Below, piece after piece: positions 43,192-52,381 of a stretch of DNA of 64,000 nt (the first letter of the stretch is position 1; every line of letters begins with the position of its first letter). The stretch covers positions 99,871 through 163,870 of the forward strand of contig NZ_JAAABN010000009.1 in NCBI RefSeq assembly GCF_011516765.1, written 5' to 3'. The notes under the pieces were generated by a model that was given only the letters and a program-made list of their open reading frames with translations, had not been told where the DNA came from and made no database searches. The position numbers were made by a program, and so were the translations under genes. The stretch is from Acetobacter sicerae (GTDB lineage Bacteria; Pseudomonadota; Alphaproteobacteria; Acetobacterales; Acetobacteraceae).

Positions 43192-44937
43192 TCAAATCAG
43201 CCCATAACGCTCCAGCAGATCATCAACCTCCGTTCCATCCGTCAGATGACGCAATAAGCCCGAGGCTGGTACCTTTTTCCCATCCCGCAATTCAGCCGCC
43301 GCCTGCAACAGCATCCGAATGTCGTAGACGCTGCCGAAAACTTCCGGAACGGCCCGATCGACATCGAGTAGCGTATAGACCGCTTCCATCGCCGTGCGGA
43401 CGGAATATTCCGTGGTGAACACGGTGTCGCGCGGGGTTTCGGCGAACTGACCAAGAAAGGCGAGATTGACGCTGCCGTCCGGCACCACTTTCGGGCGATC
43501 TCCCGGTGAGCGCGGCATGAACTGCGCCGTGATGAAAGGCATCATGCAGGGATGCGTGATCGCGCCCTTGGCCGCCATATCGTCGATCTGGTCGGTGGGA
43601 ACGCCCATATGGAACAGCCATTCCTGCGTGATCTCCTCGCCGGTGCAGTTCTGCATCGATTTCTTGACGTAATTACCGGGCACATCACTGAACAGTCCGT
43701 AGAGCCACGCCACCATCTGGCCTTTTGGCTGGCCCTTGAAATGCGGCTGGCGGCTGACAACCCAGCTCATCAGCCAGGCGGAATCCTGAATGGTGATCGG
43801 ACCGCCGGTTACCGTGCGTCCGGAGAATGGGTCACGACCCGTCACCTTGTGCACGAGGTCGGGAATGCGCGCATCCTGTGTTGTGACAGTTGCAGACAGC
43901 CAGCGGGATTTTGTGGTGTCGCCGCAGAACACATCCGGACGCCCGAACGCCGGGTCCTGCATTGCGATGTTACGCCACAACTGCCAGATACTGCCGTTCC
44001 TGATGGTCGTATCGATCGGCGCGGGGGTATGATGGTCGCCCCAACTGGAATTTTCCACCATGGAACCGTTGGTGACGAAAACCAGCTCATCCGGGCTGAG
44101 ATCGACGCCTGCTTTCGTGTCGCTTTCCAGCCAGTCGATATGGGTTGCGACTTTCTTCCCGCCCGACATATCGATGGCGACATTCGTCACCCGCACACCG
44201 TGGCGAAACACGACGCCCTGATCGATGAGCCATGTGGCCAGCGGTTTGCTCAGGGATTCCTGCTGGTTGTATTTGGTGAATTTCAGTGTGTGCAGGTCTT
44301 TCAGTCCAAGGATCTGATGCACGAAGCGGGCGAGATAGCGCTTCATCTCGATCGCGCTGTGCCAGGGCTCGAAGGCGAACATCGAACGCCAGAACAGCCA
44401 GAAATTGGATTTCATGAAGTCGGTGGACAGCATGTCGCTAATGGTCTTGCCCGCGAGCTTCTCCTCATCCGCGAGAATGAGCGCGATGATCTCCCGCCGC
44501 GCCTTTCCGGTTAGCGTCAGGCTGTCCCGATCCGGCAGGGGCTGGCCCTTGCCGCACATTGCCCGGACGGGACTGCTGCTGGGATCGACGCGGTTGAGGT
44601 GGTAGAATTCATCAAGAACCGAGGCGTCCGGCACTTCCAGAGAAGGGATCGAACGATACAGATCCCACAGGCACCGGAACTGTTCTTCCATCTCCCGACC
44701 ACCGCGGATCAGCCAGCCGGTCTCGGCATCGCCAGTTCCGTCCAGCGCTCCACCGTCGGCATCCGATGCTTCGAGAATTGTGATATTCGAAGGCGTCATC
44801 TGGGCGTCGCGGATGAGAAACGCTGCCGCCGCCATGCCGCCCAGTCCGCCGCCGATGATCCATGCAGATCGGTTTTCCACGCCTTCCGGCTTTGCGGGGC
44901 GGGCGAAGGCTTCGAAATTGCTGTGGGCGTATCTCAT
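43192..44937 (-). CDS. ohyA: Oleate hydratase (MCRA family)
   Basis: The 581-residue FAD protein has the dinucleotide fold IIGGGLGGMAAAAFLIRDA with the ITILEASDADGGALDGTG second strand typical of this family. Further marks are GGREMEEQFRCLWDLYRSIP, NFWLFWRSMFAFEPWHSAIE and the C-terminal NLAFLGQFAETPRDTVFTTE. It adds water to the cis-9 double bond of oleate or similar acids giving 10-hydroxy fatty acids, thought to detoxify unsaturated fatty acids. Length is full (usual about 550-650). It lies upstream of an IS remnant and downstream of a hydrolase, in the accessory part of the window. Confidence 0.93.
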   Translation of the reverse strand: MRYAHSNFEAFARPAKPEGVENRSAWIIGGGLGGMAAAAFLIRDAQMTPSNITILEASDADGGALDGTGDAETGWLIRGGREMEEQFRCLWDLYRSIPSLEVPDASVLDEFYHLNRVDPSSSPVRAMCGKGQPLPDRDSLTLTGKARREIIALILADEEKLAGKTISDMLSTDFMKSNFWLFWRSMFAFEPWHSAIEMKRYLARFVHQILGLKDLHTLKFTKYNQQESLSKPLATWLIDQGVVFRHGVRVTNVAIDMSGGKKVATHIDWLESDTKAGVDLSPDELVFVTNGSMVENSSWGDHHTPAPIDTTIRNGSIWQLWRNIAMQDPAFGRPDVFCGDTTKSRWLSATVTTQDARIPDLVHKVTGRDPFSGRTVTGGPITIQDSAWLMSWVVSRQPHFKGQPKGQMVAWLYGLFSDVPGNYVKKSMQNCTGEEITQEWLFHMGVPTDQIDDMAAKGAITHPCMMPFITAQFMPRSPGDRPKVVPDGSVNLAFLGQFAETPRDTVFTTEYSVRTAMEAVYTLLDVDRAVPEVFGSVYDIRMLLQAAAELRDGKKVPASGLLRHLTDGTEVDDLLERYGLI

Positions 44938-45312
44938 GGCGTGCTGTGTCTTTCAGAGCCGATAACGGCCCGATCGATATGACGGGGAGAGAGTTCTTCC
45001 GAATATACGCAGCTTTTTGACGATTGATGTCTTTGATATGCGTCAAATTCACGTGGATACGATCATTGGCGGTCATGGGAGATATGCTTCTTTCGAAAGT
45101 CCTCGACTTCCTCTCTCAAGCCGTTCTCGTCGCGCCTCGGATGCCCTGATAGCTGCGTTACGGTCATCTGCTGTGACAAGCACTGGTTGCGTGAATTACG
45201 GCGATTCAGGCATCCATGATGAGCTGTGCGTCTGCTGAAGAAGGCTGGAAATATGGCATATCGTTTTGTGTGAAAAAGGGACGGAGTTATCCCTTTTCAG
45301 GGTTTGTTCGTA
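44938..45312. other. Intergenic region upstream of ohyA
   Basis: About 375 bases hold no recognisable gene. TTTGACG (45016-45022) and CGTCAAA (45041-45047) are perfect inverted copies 18 bases apart, about 80 bases before the ohyA start, and could be an operator. No terminator for the upstream hydrolase is evident. Confidence 0.4.
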
Positions 45313-46257
45313 TCACAACAGACGACGCACAGCTTCCACCACATCGTGACGTACCCGCTGGGCAAGAGCGGACGGAAGCAGATCGAAGCCATGCACCGCA
45401 TTTGCATAGACAACCAGTTCGGTCGGGACGGCTGCCTGCCACAGGCGATGCGCATAGGTCACATCTTCATCACGAAACAGGTCCAGAGCGCCAGTAAGGA
45501 TGAATGTTGCCGGCAGGCCCGATAAATCGTTCATGAAAGCGGGCGACAGATAGCCAAATCCCGCATCATCTGCTGTCAGGTCTCCACGCACGGCGGCCCA
45601 CGCATGCTGGTTCTGGGCACGTGTCCACAGAAACTCTCCTGTCCTGGGATCATCAGAGGGGGCGTCTGCTCCACCGGTGCGCAGATCAAGCATCGGGTAA
45701 ATCAGGAGTTGGGCGCGCAGTTTGATCTTGCCCCGATCTCGCGCCAGAAGCGCCGTAGCTGCCGCAAGGCAGCCGCCCCCGCTGTCACCCATGACCATGA
45801 TGCGATCAGGATCGACACCCAGTTCACCCGCATGGTCATGAAGCCACACCAGAGCGGCGTAGACATCTTCCAGCCCACCCGGAAAGGGCGTCTCCGGCGC
45901 AAGCCGATAATCGACAGAGACGATCAGCGCGCCTGTTTCCGCCGCCCGCTGGCTCAGCAGTCCGGCCTGCATGTCCGGTGTGCCAGCGATCATCCCGCCG
46001 CCATGAACATATAGGATGGCAGGTGTTGTTCCGCTGGTTTTGGACGGGCGGAACAGGATGACACGGACATCAGGAGCGCCGTCTGGCCCCGGAATCGTCC
46101 GTTCCTCAAAATCGACCGACGCGGATTGTAGGAGAGCTGTCGTCCCTTCAACCAGATCGCGGCGGAAATCCTTCAGATCGCCGTGTGCAGGATCGAAGGT
46201 GGGAAATGAAGCCACTATGTCGCGCTGCTGCGCATCGACCAGATCAAGGGTAGTCAT
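45313..46257 (-). CDS. Alpha/beta hydrolase, hormone-sensitive-lipase type esterase
   Basis: The 314-residue cytoplasmic esterase starts at ATG 46257 with GGAG 9 bases upstream. HSL-family marks are the oxyanion HGGG (ILYVHGGGMIAG), the nucleophile elbow GDSGGG (MVMGDSGGGCLAA), DYRLAPETPFPGGLEDVYAA between them, the acid in TGALDLFRDEDVTYA and the His in AVHGFDLL. It would hydrolyse short-chain esters; the physiological substrate is unknown. Its nearest neighbour on the same strand is oleate hydratase, 375 bases downstream. Confidence 0.92.
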   Translation of the reverse strand: MTTLDLVDAQQRDIVASFPTFDPAHGDLKDFRRDLVEGTTALLQSASVDFEERTIPGPDGAPDVRVILFRPSKTSGTTPAILYVHGGGMIAGTPDMQAGLLSQRAAETGALIVSVDYRLAPETPFPGGLEDVYAALVWLHDHAGELGVDPDRIMVMGDSGGGCLAAATALLARDRGKIKLRAQLLIYPMLDLRTGGADAPSDDPRTGEFLWTRAQNQHAWAAVRGDLTADDAGFGYLSPAFMNDLSGLPATFILTGALDLFRDEDVTYAHRLWQAAVPTELVVYANAVHGFDLLPSALAQRVRHDVVEAVRRLL

Positions 46258-46581
46258 CGTGAAGGGCTCCAGTTCTCTTGCGGATCGCAGGATCATAGGG
46301 AGCTGGTGTGGAGGGCGACAGTGCCCCTACAACAAAGTGAATTGCCCCGGTTTTTGGGAGTTTGAGCTTTACTTGATGTGCTGCGGGAGACTGTGCAATC
46401 GCCTTGGAAATGATCGATGGTGCGTAGGAGTGATGTTGTCGCAATGGACAGCTCACCTGCTTATTGGACTTGGGATGATTTTTTTGTAGGTATAAATATA
46501 CGAAACTGAATATTATTATATAAAATAGGTTGTATTGAAAAACTCTCACAAAAAAATTGGAAAGTCATAAAAAGCTTCAGA
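46258..46581. other. AT-rich intergenic stretch
   Basis: About 320 bases with a distinctly AT-rich core (46480-46575) and no gene recognised. This may be the promoter area of the hydrolase plus imported or decayed sequence next to the dnaB remnant. Confidence 0.45.
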
Positions 46582-46609
46582 GGATGTCCCATTTTAAAAA
46601 GGGACATCC
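46582..46609 (-). terminator. Terminator copy resembling that of dnaB
   Basis: GGATGTCCC (46582-46590) and GGGACATCC (46601-46609) form a hairpin with an A/T loop. Stem position, loop and the flanking CTTCAGAGG parallel the dnaB terminator at 48911-48938 (CCTCAGAAGG). Confidence 0.65.
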
Positions 46610-46623
46610 AAAACTTTCTTTTT

Positions 46624-46695
46624 ACGCCTATAATCCTCACGCATTGTGCCCAGATCAGAAAAGCGCTGAATTACAGCTGGACAATGTCCATCGGT
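46624..46695 (-). pseudogene. Remnant of a second dnaB 3' end
   Basis: The minus strand encodes RFSDLGTMREDYRR, matching 9 of 14 residues of the DnaB C-terminus RFADLDTVHEDYGR at 48958-48999, and lies 15 bases upstream of a hairpin like the dnaB terminator (17 bases in the intact gene). The preceding codons (DGHCPAVIQ) keep traces of the GTVQLYFEGQ region with a small gap. It has no start and is far too short to function. Confidence 0.65.
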
Positions 46696-46788
46696 GAGTG
46701 CCGCTATTTTTGAAGATCAGCGCCACCAGCCCAAAACGGGTAAAAAGAGAAATCAGGTCTTCACTTCATTTCAAAACCAAGCGCGAGC

Positions 46789-47589
46789 TTATAAGATTCC
46801 ACCCGAAATCGGCAGAGTGACACCCGTCATGTAGCTGGAATCATCGCTCATCAGAAACGATACAACACCGGGAATCTCGGGTATATCGCCCAGGCGACGC
46901 ATCGGGACGCCTTTGATCATCGCATCGCTGACTTCTTTAGGATCTGACGAAAAATATTGGCTGCCAGCCTTCGCCTGAAGTTCAACCTGACGGTCCCACA
47001 TGAACCCCGGTCCCATCAAAGCGGGCGCGATGGCGTTTACGCGGATACCATGTGGAGCAAGGTCTTTCGATGCGGTTTGTGTCAGACCAACGATGCCGAA
47101 CTTCGCGCAGGCATATGCCACCATGTTGGGTGGCCCCTGCAGGCCGGCCATGCTTGATGTGTTGACAATGCGCCCGAACCGATGAGCCGCCATTCGTGCC
47201 GATACGGCGCGCAATACATGGAATGCGCCGATCAGATCGATCTGAATGACTTTGGTGAAGTCTTCAGGATCGTAATTCTGCACCGGGGTGAAAGTCCCCT
47301 GATAGCCCGCATTGTTGAAGAGCAGCGCGATAGGACCCATCTTGTCTTCCGCGGAGATCACCGCGGATTCGACGCTTTTGTAATCCGTCACATCGCATGT
47401 CACGGTTTCAACTTTCGTGCCAAAAGCACTGACTTTATTCCGTGCTTCTTCAAGTTTATCCGCTGCAATATCGAGCAGCACGATATCGGCGCCATCCTGC
47501 GCCAGACGTTTGGCTGTCGCCAGTCCAATGTTGCCGGCGGCGCCAGTCACTAAAGCAACCTGTCCGTCAAAACGCTTCTCTTTACTCAT
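46789..47589 (-). CDS. NAD-dependent xylitol dehydrogenase-like SDR
   Basis: The 266-residue short-chain dehydrogenase starts at ATG 47589 behind AAGGAA. Cofactor loop TGAAGNIG (15-22), NNAG near 92-95 and catalytic Ser145/146, Tyr159 and Lys163 (YACAK) are present. Blocks FNNAGYQGTFTPVQNY, GPPNMVAY, GPGFMWDRQVELQAKAGSQY and VPMRRLGDIPEIPGVV closely follow, from memory, the xylitol dehydrogenase of Gluconobacter oxydans, which interconverts xylitol and D-xylulose with NAD. Other polyols remain possible. Confidence 0.85.
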   Translation of the reverse strand: MSKEKRFDGQVALVTGAAGNIGLATAKRLAQDGADIVLLDIAADKLEEARNKVSAFGTKVETVTCDVTDYKSVESAVISAEDKMGPIALLFNNAGYQGTFTPVQNYDPEDFTKVIQIDLIGAFHVLRAVSARMAAHRFGRIVNTSSMAGLQGPPNMVAYACAKFGIVGLTQTASKDLAPHGIRVNAIAPALMGPGFMWDRQVELQAKAGSQYFSSDPKEVSDAMIKGVPMRRLGDIPEIPGVVSFLMSDDSSYMTGVTLPISGGIL

Positions 47590-47887
47590 ATCGGTTCCTT
47601 TTCTCAGGATTGGAAATTCGAAACCCATTGGTTACAGCATAGAGTTTCGCTGTCATAAGGAAACACATGCAGCGGCTCGGCATGTTGGCATGGGCAGATG
47701 TCAGACGACGTGAGAATCCGTCACTCCGTCACTCTGTCGAATTGGAGACCTGCTGAATGATTCATCAAGGCAGGTTGCGCGATCATGGTGTGGTGCTGTT
47801 TACTTCACACATGCAAACCATATGCTGAAAGTTTGTATCTACAATCAGTATAATCGTCTGACGCGTTAAAGGGTTGCGTCAGTCAGA

Positions 47888-48739
47888 TCAGAAAGATCGT
47901 GACTGAAGAGAGGCAAGGTGTTCTGCTTCGCACCCCCGATTGGCTTTTGCCTGCTGTTTTAATCTGTTCCATGCCAGATCGAGATCTTTGTAGTCTATGT
48001 GAGGCGCCTTTTCTGGTCGTTTCTGTAGTTCAGTCTTCAGTCTGCGCAGGCGGATGACCTGTTTATGGATGAAAAGGCTGGTTCGGGCGTCACCTGCTAG
48101 AACGACATGGGAAAAGACGTTCCTTTGCAGTCCGGAAACATGCTGCACAACACACACGTGACGGTAATTCTGACGAAAAGGATTCTGGAACAGATAATAT
48201 TTCCGGCTTCCAAATTTTCTGAAACTCTGTTTCCATGTGTCGGGATTGGCTGTGCCTGAAACAAATCCACCGTAAGTCTTGGTTTCGATAACGACAATTC
48301 CCCAATGCATTTTTACCAGATGATCTATCTGTGTGAGGGTGCCCCGTTCATCTCTGAGGTAAACGTTGGAGAGATAGGGGCGTCCGAGTGTTTGCAGGAT
48401 GCGGTTGACCCGTCTTTCGCCTTCCAGACCTTTGGCAATGGCCTGTTCATTTTCGAAAGCGTCTGAAACGGACTGGACGGACGCTTCCTGTGGAGGTTCG
48501 TCATCGCTGAGATCGGAGAGAAGGTCTCCGTCTGGTTCAGTTGGTGGTGGAGAAGAGTAGGACGTCGGGGGCTTATAGGAGGTAAAAGACTTGTTATGAG
48601 TCGGGGGTTTTGCTGACAGCTTCGTCAGCATCCTGTAAGCGATGAAACCCGCAAGGATGATGAGACCAGTTTCTACAATCTGGTGAAAATATTGGAATAT
48701 TATATAAACTGCGATCAGTAATGCTATGAAAGCCGGCAT
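47888..48739 (-). CDS. Membrane-anchored NERD-domain protein
   Basis: The 283-residue protein has an N-terminal membrane segment (residues 3-38, FIALLIAVYIIFQYFHQIVE and LIILAGFIAYRML), a Ser/Pro/Asp-rich linker (40-95) and a NERD domain (about 100-220): GLEGERRVNRIL, LTQIDHLVKMHWGIVVIETK with the Asp and ETK of a nuclease-like core, then TYGGFVSGT. NERD is a nuclease-related fold often found in defence, plasmid or uncharacterised proteins; activity is not proven. Codon positions look less GC-rich than in the neighbours, suggesting transfer. Confidence 0.85.
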   Translation of the reverse strand: MPAFIALLIAVYIIFQYFHQIVETGLIILAGFIAYRMLTKLSAKPPTHNKSFTSYKPPTSYSSPPPTEPDGDLLSDLSDDEPPQEASVQSVSDAFENEQAIAKGLEGERRVNRILQTLGRPYLSNVYLRDERGTLTQIDHLVKMHWGIVVIETKTYGGFVSGTANPDTWKQSFRKFGSRKYYLFQNPFRQNYRHVCVVQHVSGLQRNVFSHVVLAGDARTSLFIHKQVIRLRRLKTELQKRPEKAPHIDYKDLDLAWNRLKQQAKANRGCEAEHLASLQSRSF

Positions 48740-48910
48740 ATATCACCAGAAAGATTATAATTCTTTCCGTGAGTATTCTGTTTTTGTTTGCGCGGCAACC
48801 AAGTCTGGCGTGGAGTCAGAATGACTTTGGGTAAAATCAGCTTGATGTAAAGCATTCCTCATTCAAACATTGGGAGAATTATAAAGAAGATTTTCTAAAA
48901 ATCCTCAGAA

Positions 48911-48938
48911 GGCATCCCTTTTTGAAAAAAGGGATGCC
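48911..48938 (-). terminator. Terminator of dnaB
   Basis: GGCATCCCTTTTT pairs with AAAAAAGGGATGCC around a tiny loop, 17 bases past the dnaB stop; further T-rich sequence follows on the minus strand. Confidence 0.75.
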
Positions 48939-48954
48939 CAGGAACCCCTGTTGT

Positions 48955-50478
48955 TTACCGTCCATAATCCTCGTGAACCGTATCCAGATCCGCAAAGCGC
49001 GTGTACTGGCCTTCAAAGTAAAGCTGCACGGTGCCTGTCGGGCCATGACGCTGCTTCTCAAGAATCAGTTCCGCCTTATTGTGGACCAGTTCCATCTTGC
49101 GGCCCCAGTCTTCAAGAGCTGCCTGATATTTGTCCGACGAGTCATAGGCCGTTTCTTTTGGTTCTCGCTGCTGGAGATAATATTCGTCACGATAGACGAA
49201 CATCACGGCGTCGGCGTCCTGCTCAATCGAACCTGATTCACGCAGATCGGAGAGCATCGGGCGCTTGTCCTCGCGGCTTTCCACCTGACGGGACAGCTGG
49301 GAGAGCGCGATGACCGGCACTTCCAGTTCCTTGGCGATGGCTTTCAGGCCCTGCGTGATCATCGAGATTTCGAGCACGCGATTGTCGGGGCGCGTTCCGA
49401 CGGCGGGCCGCATGAGCTGGAGGTAATCGACCACGACGAGGCTCAGTCCCTTGGTCCGTTTCAGGCGGCGGCAGCGCGTACGCATGGCCGATAGCGAGAT
49501 GGCGGGGGTGTCGTCGATCACCAGCGGAAGCTGGGTCAGTTCGCGGCTGACTCGCACGAACCGGTCGAATTCCTTCTGCCCGATATCGCCACGACGGATG
49601 CGCTCACCGGAGACCTCAGCCTGCTCGGAGAGAATACGGGTGGCTAGCTGTTCGGATGACATTTCGAGCGAGAAGATCGCGACAGCGCCTTCCGGTTGCA
49701 CGCCTTCGCCCTTTTCCCGTGCGGCGTTCAGCAGGGCGCGGGCGGCGGAGAAGGCGATCTTGGTGGCGAGCGCGGTCTTGCCCATGGCGGGACGGCCGGC
49801 GAGGATCAGCAGATCGGACGGATGCAGCCCGCCGGTCTTCTTGTCGAAGTCGCGCAGGCCGGAGGTGAGGCCCGACACATCGCCTTCGTTGCGGAAAGCT
49901 TTTTCGGCGGTTTCGATGGCAGAGGCGAGCGCCCGGTCAAAACCCGTGAAGCCGCCATCCTGCCCCTTGTCGGTGGCCAGTCTGAAAAGCTGTTCTTCAC
50001 CGGCGGCGATCTGGTCCTGTCCACCGAGATCGGTGCTCCCGAAGGCGCTGTTGACGATGGTTTCGCCGATGTCGATCAGCTGACGACGAATCCAGGCGTC
50101 CTGAATCGCCCGTCCATAATCGCCAGCGTTGATGATGCCGACCGTCGCCGTCAGCAGTCGGGCGAGGTAAGGAAGTCCGCCAACCTCATCGAGGATGCCC
50201 GAATTTTCCAGTGTGGCGCGCAGCGTGACCGGATCGGCCAGCATCCCGGCTTCGATACGCTTGGCGATGGCGTCATAGATCGCGCCGTTCACCCGGTTGG
50301 CGAAATGCGCGCCGGTCAGAAAGTCTGAGACCCGGTCGTAGGCCTTGTTGTTGGTCAGCAGCGCGCCAAGGAGCGCCTGTTCGGCGTCCACATTGGAGGG
50401 CGGCTGACGCAGCGAAACACCAAGGAGTGCGCCGTCAGCGGGAGGAGCGGAGGAATCGGGGGCATCAATCATGTTCAC
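48955..50478 (-). CDS. dnaB: Replicative DNA helicase DnaB
   Basis: The 507-residue hexameric helicase unwinds DNA at the replication fork. The N-terminal primase-binding domain (residues 22-125, PPSNVDAEQALLGALLTNNK) and RecA-type core with Walker A AGRPAMGKTALATK near 228, Walker B LVVVDYLQLM near 345 and the SQLSRQVESREDKRPMLSDL segment are complete. No intein interrupts it. The unusual upstream Pro/Ala/Asp stretch (DSSAPPADGALLG) is short. It stands alone on this strand. Confidence 0.97.
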   Translation of the reverse strand: MNMIDAPDSSAPPADGALLGVSLRQPPSNVDAEQALLGALLTNNKAYDRVSDFLTGAHFANRVNGAIYDAIAKRIEAGMLADPVTLRATLENSGILDEVGGLPYLARLLTATVGIINAGDYGRAIQDAWIRRQLIDIGETIVNSAFGSTDLGGQDQIAAGEEQLFRLATDKGQDGGFTGFDRALASAIETAEKAFRNEGDVSGLTSGLRDFDKKTGGLHPSDLLILAGRPAMGKTALATKIAFSAARALLNAAREKGEGVQPEGAVAIFSLEMSSEQLATRILSEQAEVSGERIRRGDIGQKEFDRFVRVSRELTQLPLVIDDTPAISLSAMRTRCRRLKRTKGLSLVVVDYLQLMRPAVGTRPDNRVLEISMITQGLKAIAKELEVPVIALSQLSRQVESREDKRPMLSDLRESGSIEQDADAVMFVYRDEYYLQQREPKETAYDSSDKYQAALEDWGRKMELVHNKAELILEKQRHGPTGTVQLYFEGQYTRFADLDTVHEDYGR

Positions 50479-50703
50479 CCCGCCTGTTTATCATCCGGGG
50501 ACGGAAGCGCACAGTCTTGAACCGGGAATGCTGATCCGACATCAGATGAAATCGTGTCGCTTGAGCCAGTTTGTTTCAGAAGCTGTTTCACAGTAATCCG
50601 CGGAGGAGAAACACAGGTTTCTGGTGATTTGCCCGGGATCGAGCCCGCAGCCCGAAAGGGCCGCAGGCCCCCGGTGGCGGCAACGACCGCCACGCAATAG
50701 GCA

Positions 50704-52131
50704 TCACGCCGCCGGGAAAATCTTGCCCGGGTTCATGATCCCTTCCGGGTCCACCGCGCCCTTGATGCGGCGCATCATGTCCAGTTCGGCACCGCCGCGC
50801 CAGGCTGGCATCATGTAGGTTTTGAGCTGCCCGACGCCGTGCTCGGCGGAGAAGGAACCGCCGAGCTCCTTCACGATGTTGGCGACGGTGTCCATCATCT
50901 CGTGATCGCGGGCGAGGAACGCCTTGCCATCCGCACCTTCCGGCTGGACGAGATTGAAGTGGATGTTGCCGTCGCCGATATGGCCGAACGGGGCGACGCG
51001 GATGCCGGGGATCAGCGTCTCGCAGGCTGCTGTGGCGCGGTCGATGAAGGTCGGGATGGCGGAGAGCGGCACGGAGACGTCGTTCTTCACGGAGGCGCCG
51101 GCGCGCTTCTGCGCCTCGGCATGCTCCTCGCGCAGTTTCCAGAAGGCCAGACGCTGTGTCTCGCTTTCCGCCAGAACGGCGTCGCTGACCAGTCCGTCCT
51201 CGAAGGCCTTGCCCAGCACTTCTTCCATCAGGTCGCGCAGCGCGCCGCCCTCACGCGGGCTGGCCAGTTCCACCAGCACGTAGGCGGGGGCTGGTTCGGA
51301 CAGCGGCAGCGAGGCGTCGGGGATCAGCGTGTTGACGAGGTTCATGCTCAGACCGGACATGAACTCGAACGCCTGAATGGCGCTGGGCTCGGTGTTGCGG
51401 AAGGCCGAGAACAGGGCCAGCGCGCCCTTGGCGTCCGCGACGGCGCAGAGGGCGGCCTCGACGGATTTCGGCTTCGGCTGAAGCTGGAGGATGGCGGTAG
51501 TGATGAGGCCGAGCGTGCCTTCCGAGCCGATGAAAAGCTGGCGCAGTGCGTAGCCGGTGTTGTCCTTGCGCAGGCGTCGCATGACATCAAGCACCTGACC
51601 GTCCGGCAGCACGGCTTCGAGGCCCAGCACCAGTTCGCGGGCGTTGCCGTAGCGCACCGTGTTGTTGCCGCCCGCGTTGGTGGCCAGCACGCCGCCGATT
51701 TCGGCCGAGCCTTCCGAGGAAATGGACAGTGGCAGCATCAGTCCGGCTGCGGTCGCGGCATCCTGCGCAGCTTTCAGCGTCACGCCCGCTTCCACAACCA
51801 TCGTGTTGTCGATCGGGTCGATCTCCCGCACCCTGTTCATGCGACTGGTGACGATGACCAGTGCGTGACCTGTCCCATCCGGGGTCGCGCCGCCGACCAT
51901 GCTGGTGTTGCCGCCCTGCGGCACGACGGGGACGTTATGCTCCGCGCACAGCCGGACGGCTTCGGCACAGGCTTCGGTGCTGGCGGGGCGGGCGACGGCG
52001 CAGGCCTTGCCGTGGAACAGGGAGCGCCAGTCCGTCAGGAACGGGGCCATGTCGCTGGCGTCCGTCAGCAGGCCGCCGGGGCCGAGGGCCTTTTCCAGTG
52101 CGGCGAGCAGGGCGGGAGGAAGACTGGTCAT
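50704..52131 (-). CDS. FAD-linked D-2-hydroxyacid dehydrogenase (GlcD/D-lactate type)
   Basis: The 475-residue flavoprotein starts at ATG 52131; a ribosome site is weak. PCMH-type FAD domain: VPVVPQGGNTSMVGGATPDG, SSEGSAEIGGVLATNAGGNN and FIGSEGTLGLIT; the C-terminal domain ends with PFGHIGDGNIHFN (metal His) and the SAEHGVGQLK segment. The family includes D-lactate, glycolate and D-2-hydroxyglutarate dehydrogenases, which pass electrons to quinone or ETF. Acetic acid bacteria use such enzymes for lactate growth, but the substrate is not decided by sequence alone. Confidence 0.9.
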   Translation of the reverse strand: MTSLPPALLAALEKALGPGGLLTDASDMAPFLTDWRSLFHGKACAVARPASTEACAEAVRLCAEHNVPVVPQGGNTSMVGGATPDGTGHALVIVTSRMNRVREIDPIDNTMVVEAGVTLKAAQDAATAAGLMLPLSISSEGSAEIGGVLATNAGGNNTVRYGNARELVLGLEAVLPDGQVLDVMRRLRKDNTGYALRQLFIGSEGTLGLITTAILQLQPKPKSVEAALCAVADAKGALALFSAFRNTEPSAIQAFEFMSGLSMNLVNTLIPDASLPLSEPAPAYVLVELASPREGGALRDLMEEVLGKAFEDGLVSDAVLAESETQRLAFWKLREEHAEAQKRAGASVKNDVSVPLSAIPTFIDRATAACETLIPGIRVAPFGHIGDGNIHFNLVQPEGADGKAFLARDHEMMDTVANIVKELGGSFSAEHGVGQLKTYMMPAWRGGAELDMMRRIKGAVDPEGIMNPGKIFPAA

Positions 52132-52381
52132 GTGGGTTCGTCCGGATATGGGCCTGAAGGGTGTTACGCAGTTCTGAAGGAACCAGAACTGAAATGAATG
52201 CTGTTTCCTATTCTTTTTCGAAAAAAGAACCAAAAACCTTTATCAGATCAGAAGGTGACATAATCGGACTGCAAACTGCCTTCCTGATAAACAAAAGTCT
52301 TTGCGCATCCTTTTCTTCCAGAAAAAGATGAAACCGCCCTCGTCAACGGGGATGCGGACAAGATAACGCGTGTCATGCCCT

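Noticed and set aside
42877..43257. Plus-strand frame of 126 codons next to ohyA
   Set aside because: It is the antisense of the IS5 transposase remnant, which explains its apparent openness.
45017..45238. 73-codon frame upstream of ohyA
   Set aside because: Starts inside the inverted repeat and shows no protein-like features.
48955..50478. Possible intein or insertion in dnaB
   Set aside because: The helicase motifs run without interruption and the length is normal.
50839..52197. Plus-strand frame of 452 codons across the FAD-linked dehydrogenase
   Set aside because: Composition is Gly/His/Gln/Val rich as expected for an antisense frame in GC-rich DNA; the opposite strand has clear catalytic motifs.
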